Below are positions 1-11,194 of a stretch of 23,811 nucleotides of DNA, one piece after another (positions within the stretch are counted from its first letter, which is position 1; the number at the start of each line of letters is the position of its first letter). The notes beneath the pieces are model-generated. The model was not told where the DNA came from, searched no databases, and saw only the letters and a program-made list of their open reading frames with translations. Made by a program: the position numbers and the translations under genes. Source of the stretch: Glomus cerebriforme (taxonomy: Eukaryota > Glomeromycota > Glomeromycetes > Glomerales > Glomeraceae); NCBI GenBank assembly GCA_003550305.1, contig QKYT01000483.1, positions 6,432 through 30,242 of the forward strand, written 5' to 3'.

Positions 1-1189
1 GATATACACAATTAAACGCCACTCAAGCTTATGATTTGTATAAATGAATATAATGTGAATAACTCTTATTCTTACCAGACCAAATGTACAGTAAGTTAAT
101 TATTAACACTACCTTAGAGTCTATACTAATTACAAATTGAACTATAATTTTAGATTCATATTTCTATCTTATTTAAAGGATAAGTCATAATTAAATGGAA
201 TTTCTGTTCTTCTGCAATATCTGGAAAAGGCGTAAGCGTAGGTCGTATATTCTATATTTTTTTTATCTGTATGAAGCCTTATTCCATGTTTATACATTTT
301 CTGGTTAACACGAGGAATAAAATATTCATATTATGTGACCTTTGACACTGAGTTAACTGATAATAATCTCCAAGTTACCTTCGTCAATTCCTAATGCAAA
401 AATTCTTTAAGAGTAATCATATCATATTTTTTAGTTACATCGCTATCTAACGTAGCTGTCTCATTTCCAATTACTGTAATGGAGGTGAGATGGAAGCTGG
501 TGTATTAGTTCAGACATAGTGTTACATTTTTATAGTTTGAATAAAAAAAAATATATTATGTTCGGAGTAAGCCGATGTGAAATAAGTGAAAAAGTTTTTA
601 TGTTGTACAGACTTTTACATCATTGCTCGTGACTTTTAACAATAAATGTTACTGAAGCATCATGATAATACAAAAAATTTGGTCATTTAAATTTTATTAA
701 TAAATGCATTTATTGTGATACTATCCTTATTATTAGCAGACATGTTATCATAAATCATTCAATTTATTTTGGCAAAAATTTTTCTACAGTAATTGAACTA
801 TACAAATACACAGTATAAGACATATATTTTTTATTTAATAAACTTGAATTCCATTTGTTCATTTCCGTAAACACTTTCTAAGATCATCCTCATAGATCTC
901 CCATAAAACACCACTTTGGAGAACATGATCACCTATACATAACAATTACAGTAATTATTATTAAAAAAAAAAGGTCAGAAAAAGAGATTTTGGGGTCTAG
1001 AATCCAAAGTACTTTGGATATCATTAATAATTATTTCAGATTCACATAATCAGTTAGAAATTGATTAATCTATAAGATTTCCATATTCATCAATACTTAA
1101 ATTCTGATACTTAACATTAGTGCAATGCATCTCAGAATTTCCCTAAAAAAGTAAGCTTAGTTATATATTCTAATAAACAATTTTATCAA
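1..1189. other. AT-rich non-coding stretch
   Basis: I see no gene in this stretch. All frames are broken at short intervals and I found no convincing exon/intron pattern. The one distinct structure is a perfect 18-bp palindrome at 1002-1019 (ATCCAAAGTACTTTGGAT). A-runs and T-runs are frequent. Confidence 0.6.
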
Positions 1190-2377
1190 CTACTGTACAG
1201 TACATACTGTACATTATTTATCTTTTCTGGCTGGATTACTAAGCTATCCACTCCGTACTTTACAATAAATGATTTTATTTGGATCCATTTTTGCTTTAAA
1301 TAATGCTTTAATGTGCAATCATTGTCAATTCCAGCATCGCCTATACTGGTTCCTGTTGAGATCTGTGGTAAGCTTCATAAGATGATGGTTTAAAAGTCCC
1401 GTAATCGATCAACAGAGGAAAATCCTCATACTCAACTGGCATATTATAAACTGGTGTCCCTTTTATCAGATTTACAGCAGCGATAATGTATATTTTTTCT
1501 ATCGACCATTCCGGGGTATATAAAGGAAAATGTAACTTTTTATTTCCTGAATTCTTTCCTGAGATCTAGTGAGGTTTTACCAATTTTTATAAAATCATCA
1601 TCATTAACTTGAGAAATCTTACGATCCCCAATTATTGAAGCTATAAACATTTTAATTATTGTTAATAAATAATTTTTTAATAATAATGCTAAAATTAATC
1701 ATAACATACCAGAAAACTTGAACACATGATTTTATTGTTGCAAGCTTGTTATGTGAAATTGCATATGGGATTCAATTGATAAATCCGATAATGCTTGCCT
1801 AATTTTTCTGAGTTGTTCAATAGTTTCACCAAGATTTGTAAATATGGAATTAATAAGGCTTGGATTTTTTTACTTTTGCTTTTGTCAAATTAGAGAGTAT
1901 TGAATCGTCAATTTTACTCTCGTCAACCACTATAAGAGACTAAGTTCTTCACTAGGTTAATCAGTCCTACCAAAAATAATAAATAAATTATTTACAATGT
2001 TAATAATTTAGAAATTTTACTAATGCAAACATATGTCATTTCGGCTTTATCTGTTGTAGTTTCAAAGTCTGAATCACTGATCTCTAGATATTGATTAAGA
2101 TACTCTCTAGTCTCTAATAGTTTTCTTTGCATCTTTTTCTTCACCCATTTCCAAAAAATTTGTGTTTGCTATGTATTTATGGTAGCTTTCACATATGCAT
2201 ATTCATTTTTGCTTAGGTTTTTCCTAGGGTATTTATCTATATTCCATTCGGGATTTTTTTAATTTCTTCATAAAGGAGATCTTTGATTCTTGTGTATCCT
2301 CTAGTCGAGTCTTCTCTTGAAGCAGAAAGGGATTAGTCAAACATTATGTCAACTGCTGCAATAGGATCATTGTGGAA
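1190..2377 (-). pseudogene. Decayed multi-exon gene, family not recognised
   Basis: On the - strand several stretches read as protein but are joined only through frameshifts and stops. An exon-like block at 2377-2021 starts after a TTTCAG acceptor and ends at a GTAAAA donor. It encodes a charged, helical stretch (including EEIKKIP and FWKWVKKKMQRKLLE) and contains at least two stops. A second block near 1930-1690 reads VDESKIDDSILSNL, then shifts frame into LGETIEQLRKIRQALSDL, then meets a stop. After an intron (GTATGTTA...TTATAG) a third block from about 1644 reads ASIIGDRKISQVNDDDF, stops, and continues in another frame as FPLYTPEWSIEKIYIIAAVN and onward to about 1190. Codon and amino-acid composition match a real protein. 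I recognise no domain and assign no function. The number of independent lesions makes it a pseudogene rather than a gene with sequencing errors. Confidence 0.55.
1194..1213. repeat. Short inverted repeat TGTACAGTA-CA-TACTGTACA
   Basis: Two 9-bp arms, TGTACAGTA and TACTGTACA, are separated by CA. Parts of the same motif recur at about 2751-2764 (tacagtacatactg) and 13053-13065 (tgtacagtacata). It may be a dispersed short palindromic motif of this genome. No function is visible. Confidence 0.5.
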
Positions 2378-4110
2378 CTGAAACATAAAAAGTACTGGTT
2401 CCAATTCATATTTTCTAATAACTTACAATAAATTATTTTGATTTCTTTTGCACTCATATATATCACTTACAATACAGATAAGGCTGTTTTCTTTCTTGAC
2501 ATGATGAATTTTGCTAAAAAAGTATTGAATAATAGTATATTATTTCAATTTTTTATGATTTATATTTTTATGATGTAATTATGGCATTATATATACTTTT
2601 TAAGACACGTAATTGACATCATGTGAATTTGCTAAATTTAAATACGCATGTCAGGCGCAGTAATCTGTAATCTGGCAGTTCATTAGCCGCAGAACCAAGT
2701 ATGTAATCTGCAAACTTTTATATTTTCTTAATGCAAATTTTAACAAAATACAGTACATACTGCTGTATATAAGTTGTATCACTTTAGGATGTAAACTTCA
2801 CATAGAATAAAAAATAAATAAATTATCTAATTAAAATCCAGATATTAATTTCACAAATTTTGCGATACATAACTTTTAATCTCAACAATCATAATTTGTT
2901 AATTAACTAGATTAGGTTGATTCGTGGTAACTTTGTTGCCACAGGCAATATTATTAAAATTATTGATTTATAAATTTATGGTGTCCTAAGTTAATAATTT
3001 AAATAAAATTGTGAATAATATTAAATAATTTTAAAAAATAGTTTCGCCACAACTCACAAGAATCGTCGATTGTTGGTAATATACTTCACTTGCTGATTTA
3101 ATTGGAAATCATATGATTGTGTAAAATTTATATATTGAACGTNATGAATTATACTTNGATTAATATATTTGATCCTAATATTAATATTACTCAACCACAA
3201 CCTGTTATAATAAAGGATGAAACCACTAAAATGAAAATTATAGTTAGATATTATGTGGGTTATAGATATTGCAATTATAATTGTAGGATTATAGTATTTT
3301 GTATTTCATAAATGGAAGAAAACACTTAGAATACATGGTGAAAGGCAGTAACATGCAGTATACTAAGTCAAAAAAAAAAATTTCATCTGTATATTTATTT
3401 CCTTTATTTATTTATTTTATTTTTCTTTAAAAAGAAACTTTTTTTATGTAGAAAATATTAGTTCAGAGAAATTAGATAAATTTCTTCTAAATAATTCTAA
3501 AGTTTCGCTCAAATTACTCGAATTATGTGAATATGTGAATCACGTAGATACACTTGCCAAACAATTGTACAACAATTTGATTTATCATAATTATTATCAA
3601 AGGCGTCCATTTATTATATTTGTAATTATTTATTATAATAAATTGTTTTAGGAAATGAAATTATAATTGCTTTCTTAAAGTATTCTAGGAATTTCTGATG
3701 TAATGAACTGGGGTTAATACTTGTTTAGATTATTATATAATATTATCTCATAGTCACACATGCGATCAATGGTAGTACATTCATCATTTTTATGTAATAG
3801 ATTCATATGATTGAATTATGATTTATGACTGGTTCTGATATTTCGCTCATAAAATCTAGTATCTTCTAATATTACATAATTATATACTAATACACAACAC
3901 GTATTATTACTCATATGTACCATTATAAACTTGGCTAGCCCATTAGCCCATGATTATAAATTTGGTAATAAAAATAAATAAATAAATCTAAATTAAGTAG
4001 TATACTGCATAATTGATAATAATAAGTTCTTATGACACATTNTTTGTAAATTTTACAAATGTAAAAAAAAAGAATTATAAATACTTACAATTTTTATTTC
4101 TCTAATTCTC
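2378..4110. other. AT-rich stretch without a recognisable gene
   Basis: I find no gene here. An open stretch at 3117-3311 reads through two N positions (3143 and 3157), has biased Ile/Tyr/Asn composition typical of random AT-rich sequence, and shows no motif. Simple A/T-rich runs occur at 3370-3440 and an (AAAT)n stretch at about 3967-3990. An ambiguous base lies at 4042. Confidence 0.55.
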
Positions 4111-4198
4111 TAAATTAAAAAACTAGATCTCCTTTAAACTCTTTTCTCTCTTTTCTCTCTATTATTTTCTCTATAATCCTCTTAAAAATAAACTNCCC

Positions 4199-4432
4199 TT
4201 TTAAACTCCTTCTTTTATCTTTCCTTATACTGTATATAGGGGTTTTCCTCGTATCAGGCAAGGAAGGTCCAGCCGATAGTTGAGTATCTTCTATCTGGCT
4301 GGTTTNATTTTTTTNAAATTCCTTTAAACTTCCTCTTATCTTCCTTATACTGTATATAGAGGTCTTCCTCGTATCAGGCAAGGAAAGACCAGTTAGGTAG
4401 TCGAGTATCTCTCCTATCTGCGGTTTGGTTTA
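4199..4432. repeat. Imperfect tandem duplication, 120-bp period
   Basis: Two copies of a unit of about 105 bp lie head to tail, at about 4199-4305 and 4324-4432. Shared landmarks are exactly 120 bp apart: TTCCTTATACTGTATATAG begins at 4221 and 4341, and CCTCGTATCAGGCAAGGAA also repeats at the 120-bp offset. The - strand is open across both copies and yields a repeated peptide motif (PDTRKT.IYSIRK), but this is a by-product of the duplication and contains N positions (4195, 4306, 4315). The sequence immediately left (4130-4190) is CT-rich. I regard it as repeat DNA, not a gene. Confidence 0.75.
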
Positions 4433-4483
4433 GATTAGGATTTCCCTTTAAGTATTTTATCATAACATGGAGGTAGTTCTGTA

Positions 4484-5160
4484 ATGATATGTAAAGAGGA
4501 CAAAGAACAGCAAAAGGAAGACAATCAAAATGATTTAGAAGTTAAGGTTATTAAAAGTTATGCCATATTTCAAGAGAGAAAGAGACCAAAGGATATAAAA
4601 AAAAAGAAGAAATTGAAATAAATTATGAAGAAGAAACAGCAAACAACCTTAAAGAACTTAATGATAATGGAAGAACTACAATAACAGAAGAATTATGTAA
4701 AAACAAACAAATTAGCATGTTTCCTTAAAGACACGAAATAAAAACGGTGTTGCATGGATTAAGGATAGAGAAAAAAAATAGTAACAAAATCATTCAAAAC
4801 AAAATTGAAGACAAAAATTATAATGAAAAGAGGGAATAGACTGAAAAAAAGAATCAGAAGAATTATTCACAATGAATAATTTGTTTGCTGTCGTAATCTC
4901 AAGGCAATTGCTTGTTATGGATTTTCTATCAGATGCGTCGATATTATATATTTGCAAATCATAATACATAATATTAGAGATCATGTAATTCTAATTGGAA
5001 AATTATTTATTAATGTGTATATTAATCACCAGGAAATGATAATTTGACAAATTCTATCCAGAAAGGAAGATATTATACAGAAGAAATGTATATTTGTGAG
5101 AGAGAACAAAGTACTGTAAAAGCACATGGAGATGACATAATGACAGAAATTTGGCATTAA
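4484..5160 (+). pseudogene. Degenerate coding-looking remnant, family unknown
   Basis: A short ORF (4484-4621, 45 codons) begins MICKEDKEQQKEDNQNDLEV and continues into a Lys-rich segment. At the A-run near 4600 the reading sense moves to another frame, where EEIEINYEEETANNLKELN runs on to a stop near 4728. Further on, 5098-5160 reads REQSTVKAHGDDIMTEIWH and then stops. The hydrophilic, charged composition contrasts with surrounding random AT sequence, so a decayed gene or retroelement remnant is plausible. I recognise no domain. Confidence that it was ever coding is modest. Confidence 0.3.
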
Positions 5161-6091
5161 TAAAAAAATATTGTTAAAGATGCATGAAAATATAAGATTA
5201 AAAACAACAACAAAAGAAGAATAATAGAGAACATTGGATGGGATTGCTAATAGTGTCAGATGAAGTAATAAGCAATATTTGAATAAAGATAGTAAAATTA
5301 ATAATTTATTTAGAATAGATTAGAAATAAATATAACTAGAAATAGATTTAATATTGATATTACTAATAATATAATATATACATATATATAACAAGACTGT
5401 AACATTTTATTTGAAATTTATAAATAATTAATAAAGTAAGATTTAATTCACTCCAAATATTTAATTTATTACATTTATTTTTAAATATATGTATATTCGT
5501 TTAGGAAATTAATTATTAAATATTATACAAATCATTTGGGTAATGGTAATGTTGACGTAACCTTCACTAGATTGAATTAATATAATAAACTTATAATAGC
5601 AATGCTGAAAAAAAATAGTTAAGTAATATGATAAAATTAATAATTATTTATAATTATAATTGCTGTTATTTAAAACTCATCCCTTTGTGAAAAATTAAAA
5701 TTTTTCTTATTTATTTGGTCAGCTCTCCAAAAATTTATTCCAAACATCCTGTATTTAATGTGTGAAATAATAATATGACAAGTAATTTTCAGAGTACAAA
5801 TCTAAGGTAATATTTTATAATTTAAAAACACAAAAATTTTATAATGATAACTAAATCGTCTTTTCATTTATTTACGAAAGAAATCCACCTCTTATTCGAT
5901 CAAGAAATATGAGAAAAAATTTATTAATAATTTACATATAGACAAATTTCAGGATCCGCGGCAGTCAAAAGGATGTTCAATAAAAATGATTTTATCTTGA
6001 GAATCATTAAATCATATGATTTTAATGTCGGCCAGAATTAACTGTAATTCTGGTTCACACTAACTACTTATTAATTTTGGCTTAGTTCAAT
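5161..6091. other. AT-rich left flank of the large transposon
   Basis: No gene is visible. The only clear structure is a perfect hairpin at 6032-6053, CCAGAATTA-ACTG-TAATTCTGG (9-bp arms, 4-nt loop), about 40 bp outside the transposon end. The final bases before the terminal repeat (agttcaat) are not duplicated on the far side of the element. Confidence 0.6.
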
Positions 6092-6349
6092 GCACCCCAT
6101 TCGGGTGATCATCAAAGGTTATAACCTTATGATTTATGTATCAAGTGCATAGGTTATATCCTTCTATGGTCCGCCCATGGTCCATCATTAAATGTCACGT
6201 GCCCAATTTTTAATTCCGGCCCAATTTTGGCGCGTTAAGAACACGAAGTATGCGCTAATGCCTGCGCGCGTTATCCCAACAAAATAAGTTACTTCCAGCA
6301 TAACATGCGATGATTCGGGCGCATGTTACGAACGGTAACATGCGTTAGT
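6092..6349 (+). repeat. Left terminal inverted repeat of the KDZ element
   Basis: About 258 bp matches the reverse complement of 16316-16574 with only three differences that I can find: one 1-bp indel in the GTTAA(A)GAACACG segment, and two substitutions (ATCCCAAC/ATCCAAAC and GATGATTC/GATAATTC). The tip holds a small hairpin, CACCC-CATTC-GGGTG (6093-6107), followed by the perfect palindrome AAGGTTATAACCTT (6115-6128). A CACGTG hexamer lies at 6196-6201. Towards the interior it merges into the 9-mer array. Confidence 0.93.
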
Positions 6350-6436
6350 GATAGCGCATGTTACGAACGGTAACATGCGTTAGTGATAGCGCATGTTACT
6401 ACCTGGAATAACATGCGTTAGTGTCGGCGCATGTTA
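6301..6436. repeat. Left subterminal array of alternating 9-bp motifs
   Basis: TAACATGCG and its complement CGCATGTTA alternate strictly, with starts at 6301, 6320, 6336, 6355, 6371, 6390, 6409 and 6428. Spacings are 19, 16, 19, 16, 19, 19 and 19 bp. Each pair makes a 28-bp interrupted palindrome (TAACATGCG, 10 bp, CGCATGTTA). Such arrays next to terminal repeats are typical transposase-binding sites in large cut-and-paste elements. That function is inferred here. Confidence 0.9.
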
Positions 6437-6488
6437 CCGGTCATAACATACAGTCGATCTCATTTAAATTTCAATGTGTAATCCTAGT

Positions 6489-6500
6489 ACTTTACAACAT
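6489..6500 (+). repeat. Target-site duplication of the LINE, left copy
   Basis: ACTTTACAACAT is identical to 7012-7023. The base before and the base after differ between the two copies, so 12 bp is the exact duplication length. Confidence 0.88.
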
Positions 6501-7011
6501 CGTAAAAGACGGATACATCTTTCACGAAATAATTAAAGGTATATTTAATAATAACCTTTATAAAGTAGCAAAAGAAAAACAAATTGTTGCTACAATGGAA
6601 CAATTAATCATCAATATAGGCACTAAAGCTAAAGAATTGATATGGCACAACCGATGCGATCAAGTGACAGAAATAGAAATAAAAAGAGGTCTATCAAGAA
6701 TGGATAAACGTAAATCAAAATCAAGTACCATAATGGATATAGAGCAAAAGAAAAAAGTACTAATGGAAAAATCGGAAAGAAACAATATTATCATACAATT
6801 AACAAATAGATGGATAGGATCGATAATAGAATCAGGTAAAAATTATAAAGACATTTGGTATAACGAATCAATTAGTGATATAATAAATAGATAGATATAG
6901 GTTAGTTTTTATTATATATCTTTATAATGTAATTTCATAGTTTACATAGAATTATACTCATATAATTACATCGTAAACGTATAAAGATACAAATAAAATA
7001 AAATAAAATAA
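6501..7011 (+). mobile_element. 5'-truncated LINE (non-LTR retrotransposon) insertion
   Basis: The insert is flanked by a perfect 12-bp target-site duplication, ACTTTACAACAT, at 6489-6500 and 7012-7023. It ends in a tandem AAATA-type tail (about 6991-7011). It begins in the middle of an open frame, as expected for an incomplete target-primed reverse transcription product. The open frame runs to a stop at 6892-6894, followed by about 95 bp of 3' UTR before the tail. Removing insert plus one duplicate restores a continuous sequence within the KDZ element, so the LINE arrived after the element was in place. Confidence 0.85.
6502..6894 (+). pseudogene. C-terminal fragment of a LINE reverse transcriptase/RNase H polyprotein
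   Basis: The last 130 or so codons of an open frame are present, from VKDGYIFHEII to a stop after NESISDIINR. The frame extends upstream to an ATG at 6421, but that part lies in the 9-mer array and host sequence, outside the insertion, so it is not part of the original protein. The segment AKELIWHNRCDQVTEIE followed by a Lys/Arg-rich stretch resembles the tail after the RNase H domain in retroelement polyproteins of Rhizophagus-type fungi, as I remember them. No catalytic reverse transcriptase or RNase H residues remain, so the fragment has no activity. The family call is a recollection; the retrotransposition structure around it is what the sequence shows directly. Confidence 0.6.
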
Positions 7012-7023
7012 ACTTTACAACAT
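7012..7023 (+). repeat. Target-site duplication of the LINE, right copy
   Basis: ACTTTACAACAT follows directly on the AAATA tail and matches 6489-6500. Confidence 0.88.
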
Positions 7024-7112
7024 AAAATGTGTAACATAGTACACATAAATAACATAATTATACGTAAATGATACTCCAGATTTTTTTTTTAAAAAAAAAA
7101 ACTTTAATAATA

Positions 7113-10100
7113 ATGAGCGAAATACTCAATCTTCAAATAAAAAACAGAAAGGTATTACTATTTTATTGAAAAAATAAAAAAAAAATTTATAATTAAAAAT
7201 TATGGATTTGGTTTACTAAGTAAATTTATAAAACATAGAGCCAATTAAATATCATCCTCACTATATTTCAAATAATAAGCAGCATGCAGGAAGGATGATA
7301 GTTAATAAATATGCTAAAGGCAAAGCAAAATATGAGCATCATGAGTCTAACAAATCTGATAATATTGATGATGAATATATGGAAAATATTGATGAAAATA
7401 TAAAAGAATATGATGATTCTTATAATTCTCTTCATGATATTAAAAATAAAAGATGAACAAATTCTTTAGTAGAAAATTGGAAATCAATTATTCAAACTAT
7501 TTTTAATTCCATAATTGAAGGTCAAGGATTTTCTGAAAATTCATTTTGCATCAAATGCAAAAAAGAAGCAAATTTAAAATGTTTAGATTGCGGTCCAAAT
7601 ATATATTTTTGCTATAATTGTGATATATTTTTTCATGATGTAATTAATATATTTCATAAACGGATAATTAAAAATGATCAAAGTAATATTTTTACAAAAG
7701 TTATTAAATTGCCACAAATATGTTTAGGAGAGTGTAAACATGAAATTTTAAAAGTATTATGTGTAGATATAATAGGTATTATTAAAATATTTTTATTTGT
7801 TATTTTTATATATAAAATATTAATTATATAATATTTTTAAAAAATTAGGAAGATATAATATTGAAGTTCCTATTTGCAATGGATTGATTAATAGTTTAAT
7901 TTATAATAAAATGTTTCCATCTACGCCTATAAGACCCAATATTGTCTTTACATTTAATGTCATATAACTAAGGTTTGTATTTTGTATATTTATTATTTTT
8001 TAAAAAATCAAAATAAATATTATTTACATTATATTATTTAGAATATTTATTTTTCTTTTATTTCAGCATTTCAACAATATATTGGTATCAAATCAAAAAT
8101 CAATAATGATATTTTAAATTTATATCAAGAAATAAGAACTGTCCTGCTTGTCCTCAGGTAATTTTTACAAAAAAAAATTGTTTATTTTCTATTTATAATA
8201 TATTTTTCTAATTTTAATTTTTTTTTTAGCCTCAAGAAGAAAATGCTAAGATAATTTTTGCACTTGATGGAAATTTTCAATTAAGACGATTAAAAAGTGC
8301 TGGTAATGATATTGGTAATAGACTAATTATAAATAATTATATTAAACCCTTTAATGAATATCAAAATTGGCTTGCAAAACATTATGATTCTATTCAAGTA
8401 TTTAATAAAGATAAGGTAATTAATAAACTAATTGATTTTTTAAATATATACAATACATTAATTTGTTTTAATTTTATTAGAATAATATTACACCATGTGA
8501 AAGTAATTTTAAAGCAGCTGATCAGCTTAAATCTTATAATAAAAGTGAATCTTTAGATGATACTGGCTTATTTGGTTGTACATGTCGACATGGAATACCT
8601 ATAAAATTTATAAATCTTCGCAATATAGGTGAAAGGTAATTATTAATTAATTATTTTATTAATAAAATAAAAATACAATATTAATAAATCTTTTTTTGTA
8701 ATAATTTTTATATTAGATATTCGTTAGCAGAATGTTTAATAAGTGAATTAAATAATTTGTTTCCAAAAGATTCTCAATCTTTTACTATTCTTTATGATAT
8801 AATGCAATTAATTTTATTAAATCAAAATTAAATTGGGGTGTTTCAATTTTTCATGCGTATGCTCATTCTGTAAAGTGTCAATTGAAATACCATCCAAGAA
8901 TTCAAGAAGGCATTGGTCTTACTGATGGAGAATCTTTAGAAAGAATTTGGTCATATCTTGGAAAATTTGTTTCAAATACAAAGCATATGCGTCCAGCACA
9001 TCGATTAGATATTTTATCAATAGCCATCCAACATATTTCACAACGAATGATATCTGATTTAGGTAATTTTATTTATAAGTTATTTGTATTAATAATTATT
9101 TTTAATTATATTAAATTAATATTGCTATTAAAATAGGTGGTATTTTACTTCATAGATTTAAGCATGCTAAAAAACTTGAAATAGAAGTTATAAATAAACT
9201 TTTGGCTTTAGAAAAACAATATCATATTACCGAAGAAATAATTAAAAATGCTATTAAAAAACAACAGGAACATACTTATGGTAATATTTAAAAATAAGTT
9301 ATCAAAATTATTAATAATTATAATAACTAATTTTATAATTTAATCAGTTTTTAAAAAATATTTACAGAAGGACGAAATATACTTTGCCTATTTAATGGAG
9401 GTATACCAACTAAAATAAGTATAAATTTATGAATTTATAGAAAAATCATTATTTGTATTAATTAATTTTTATTTATTATAATAGTAATAAAATTATTAAA
9501 TGTAAAACTGATAAAGAAAAAGAAGGAATAAATAAATAAATATCAATACTTCTTAAAAAAAATTAACCATTGCGAAGCTGAATTAAATATTTTAGAAAAT
9601 AAAAGATGGGATCCTATGGATATAAAGTATAAGCAATATCTGAATGCTTATTTACTTAATCAAATAGAAAATATAATTGATAAAATGCGAATTTTGCGTA
9701 ATGAATATTCATTTAAATCTGGATATCTTTTTAATCATAGTCATAAAGGTAATTAATATAATTAATTTATTTCAATTCATTTAAAATAATAATAATTATT
9801 ATTATAATTTATTATTTTAAAGGTCATAAAAGTGCTATAAAAATTCAACAATCCATCAATGATATTGTTAAAAATATTAATAATCAATTGATATCTTACA
9901 ATGAAATGAAAGAATTATTACCAAATGAATTACAAAATTATCCAGATCCAACTCTTAAGGATGTGTTAGATCATAAATCAGACTTATGGAAGGCATTAGA
10001 TTTAAATACTGAAGATAATTGTGGAATCCCACGAATTATTTTATTTCATGCCATTCAAAATTACAATAATTTACATAGATCGAAAGAACAACAAATTTTA

Positions 10101-10412
10101 ATTATTCAAGAATTATCTCAACTTTTGAATCTTTGGAAAATTGTTAAGATAAATATAGAAAATAAATTAAATGAAATTAAAGATCAAACAACTCTATTTA
10201 TGGTAATGTATATATTTGTTATATTTAATTATTAATTATATAAATATAATTAATTAATTTTATAATTTATTTATTTTTAAAGTGGGATTATGTTTAATCT
10301 TAAACATATACTTTTTAAAGTAAATAATATAATTGAAGATTGTAATTCAGTTATAGATCAAATTACTGTACAGGTTAATCCAACAAAGAATGTTAATTAT
10401 GTTTTATTAATG
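7113..10412 (+). pseudogene. KDZ transposase gene, 12 exons, broken
   Basis: Proposed exons are 7113-7151, 7239-7775, 7849-7972, 8067-8157, 8230-8415, 8481-8635, 8717-9062, 9137-9280, 9368-9418, 9485-9748, 9823-10202 and 10283-about 10412 (roughly 810 residues). All introns are GT...AG and 65-94 bp. Exon 2 carries the cysteine cluster of KDZ transposases: CIKC, CLDCGP, YFCYNC, then FFHD (about 7547-7640). Exon 3 reads MFPSTPIRP, and exon 4 ends CPACPQ. The catalytic core follows: LDGNFQLRR (Asp at 8266), GLFGCTCRHG, LYDI (Asp at 8796), FHAYAHSVKC, and TDGESLERIWSYLG (Glu of DGE). A helical C-terminal region spans exons 8-12. Lesions: a 1-nt shift after the ATG, TGA at 7454, TAA at 7965, a shift before CPACPQ, a shift after LYDI, a 4-bp TAAA slippage near 9530, and a shift after WDYV at about 10294. 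All catalytic residues survive, but the copy should not make an active protein as read. Confidence 0.93.
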
Positions 10413-11186
10413 TTCTTAAAAAAAAAAGACAAATCCCCCTACCTTCATGTTAAGTCCAAGCCATGCCAAACCATCCTAATATAGACGTCATAGCCATCAA
10501 CCAATCAGCACAGATTTTGATTTATTTTCCTAAAAAAAAAAATAAATAAAAAAACGGTAGTAACGTTTTATTATAATAGTAATAAAACATCCCTCTCCCA
10601 TTTCTTAACCCCAAGATCTAACTCATTAATTCCAATTAACACACCTTCCCAAGCAACTTCCAGTGTCTGAGCTCTGAGCAGTCATCCAAGAGGATACCTA
10701 TAAAAGAAAAAAAAAGGAAAGGGACGTTGATGAAGTTCTGCCAACATTCCCTGCTTTCTAATTCCAATACATACCCTCCAGGTTCCACCTTAAACTTCCA
10801 ATGTCCGAAATCTGAATTCCAGACAGCATCCAAGAGGATACCTATAAAAAAGGAAAGGAACGTAAAGAGACGTTCCTATCACAAAAAAAATAAATAAAAA
10901 GATTAAATTATTCTCACTTTATTCGTTAGTCTCCTAGATCTACTAAAAATAAAAATAAAATTTTAAATTAAGAAAAAACAAAAAATAATATACAGATTAT
11001 TAATCAAATAGCAGATAGAATGGATTAGCATATCTACCATCGGTCCCATTAGCCCGCCGTCAGTTTCATGGTTCAGTTCTGCTCGAGTTTTATCAGTCCG
11101 GCTTGACTTTGGCCTTAAGTCGGACTGAGCTAGACTGTTAACAACATTATATAAGAGGTTCCTTAAAAAAACAAAAGACAGAGAAC
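10413..11186. other. Spacer inside the transposon with a partial duplication
   Basis: No gene is visible. A 23-bp sequence starting CATCCAAGAGGATACC is identical at 10683-10705 and 10827-10849 (144 bp apart), and both copies are followed by A-rich then GGAAAGGGACG-type sequence. The upstream parts are also alike (CTTCCA.TGTC), so a unit of about 145 bp has been duplicated and has diverged. An open frame on the - strand here (10636-10833) spans the duplication and looks incidental. CCATCC/TTCC-rich sequence at 10430-10640 is more GC-rich than its surroundings. Confidence 0.55.
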
Positions 11187-11194
11187 GTTAATAA

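Noticed and set aside
4115..4381. 88-codon ORF on the - strand with internal repeats
   Set aside because: It contains N positions and follows the 120-bp DNA duplication. No independent sign of coding.
4790..4984. 64-codon ORF on the - strand
   Set aside because: No exon context or motif, and it overlaps the + strand remnant. Expected by chance.
6421..6500. Use of the ATG at 6421 as a start for a 157-codon protein
   Set aside because: Those codons lie in the 9-mer array and in the duplicated target sequence. The protein-like part begins only with the LINE insert at 6501.
10636..10833. 65-codon ORF on the - strand with Trp- and Glu-rich peptide
   Set aside because: It lies across the duplicated spacer of the transposon and has no continuation or splice signals. 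Treated as incidental, though its composition is less biased than most.
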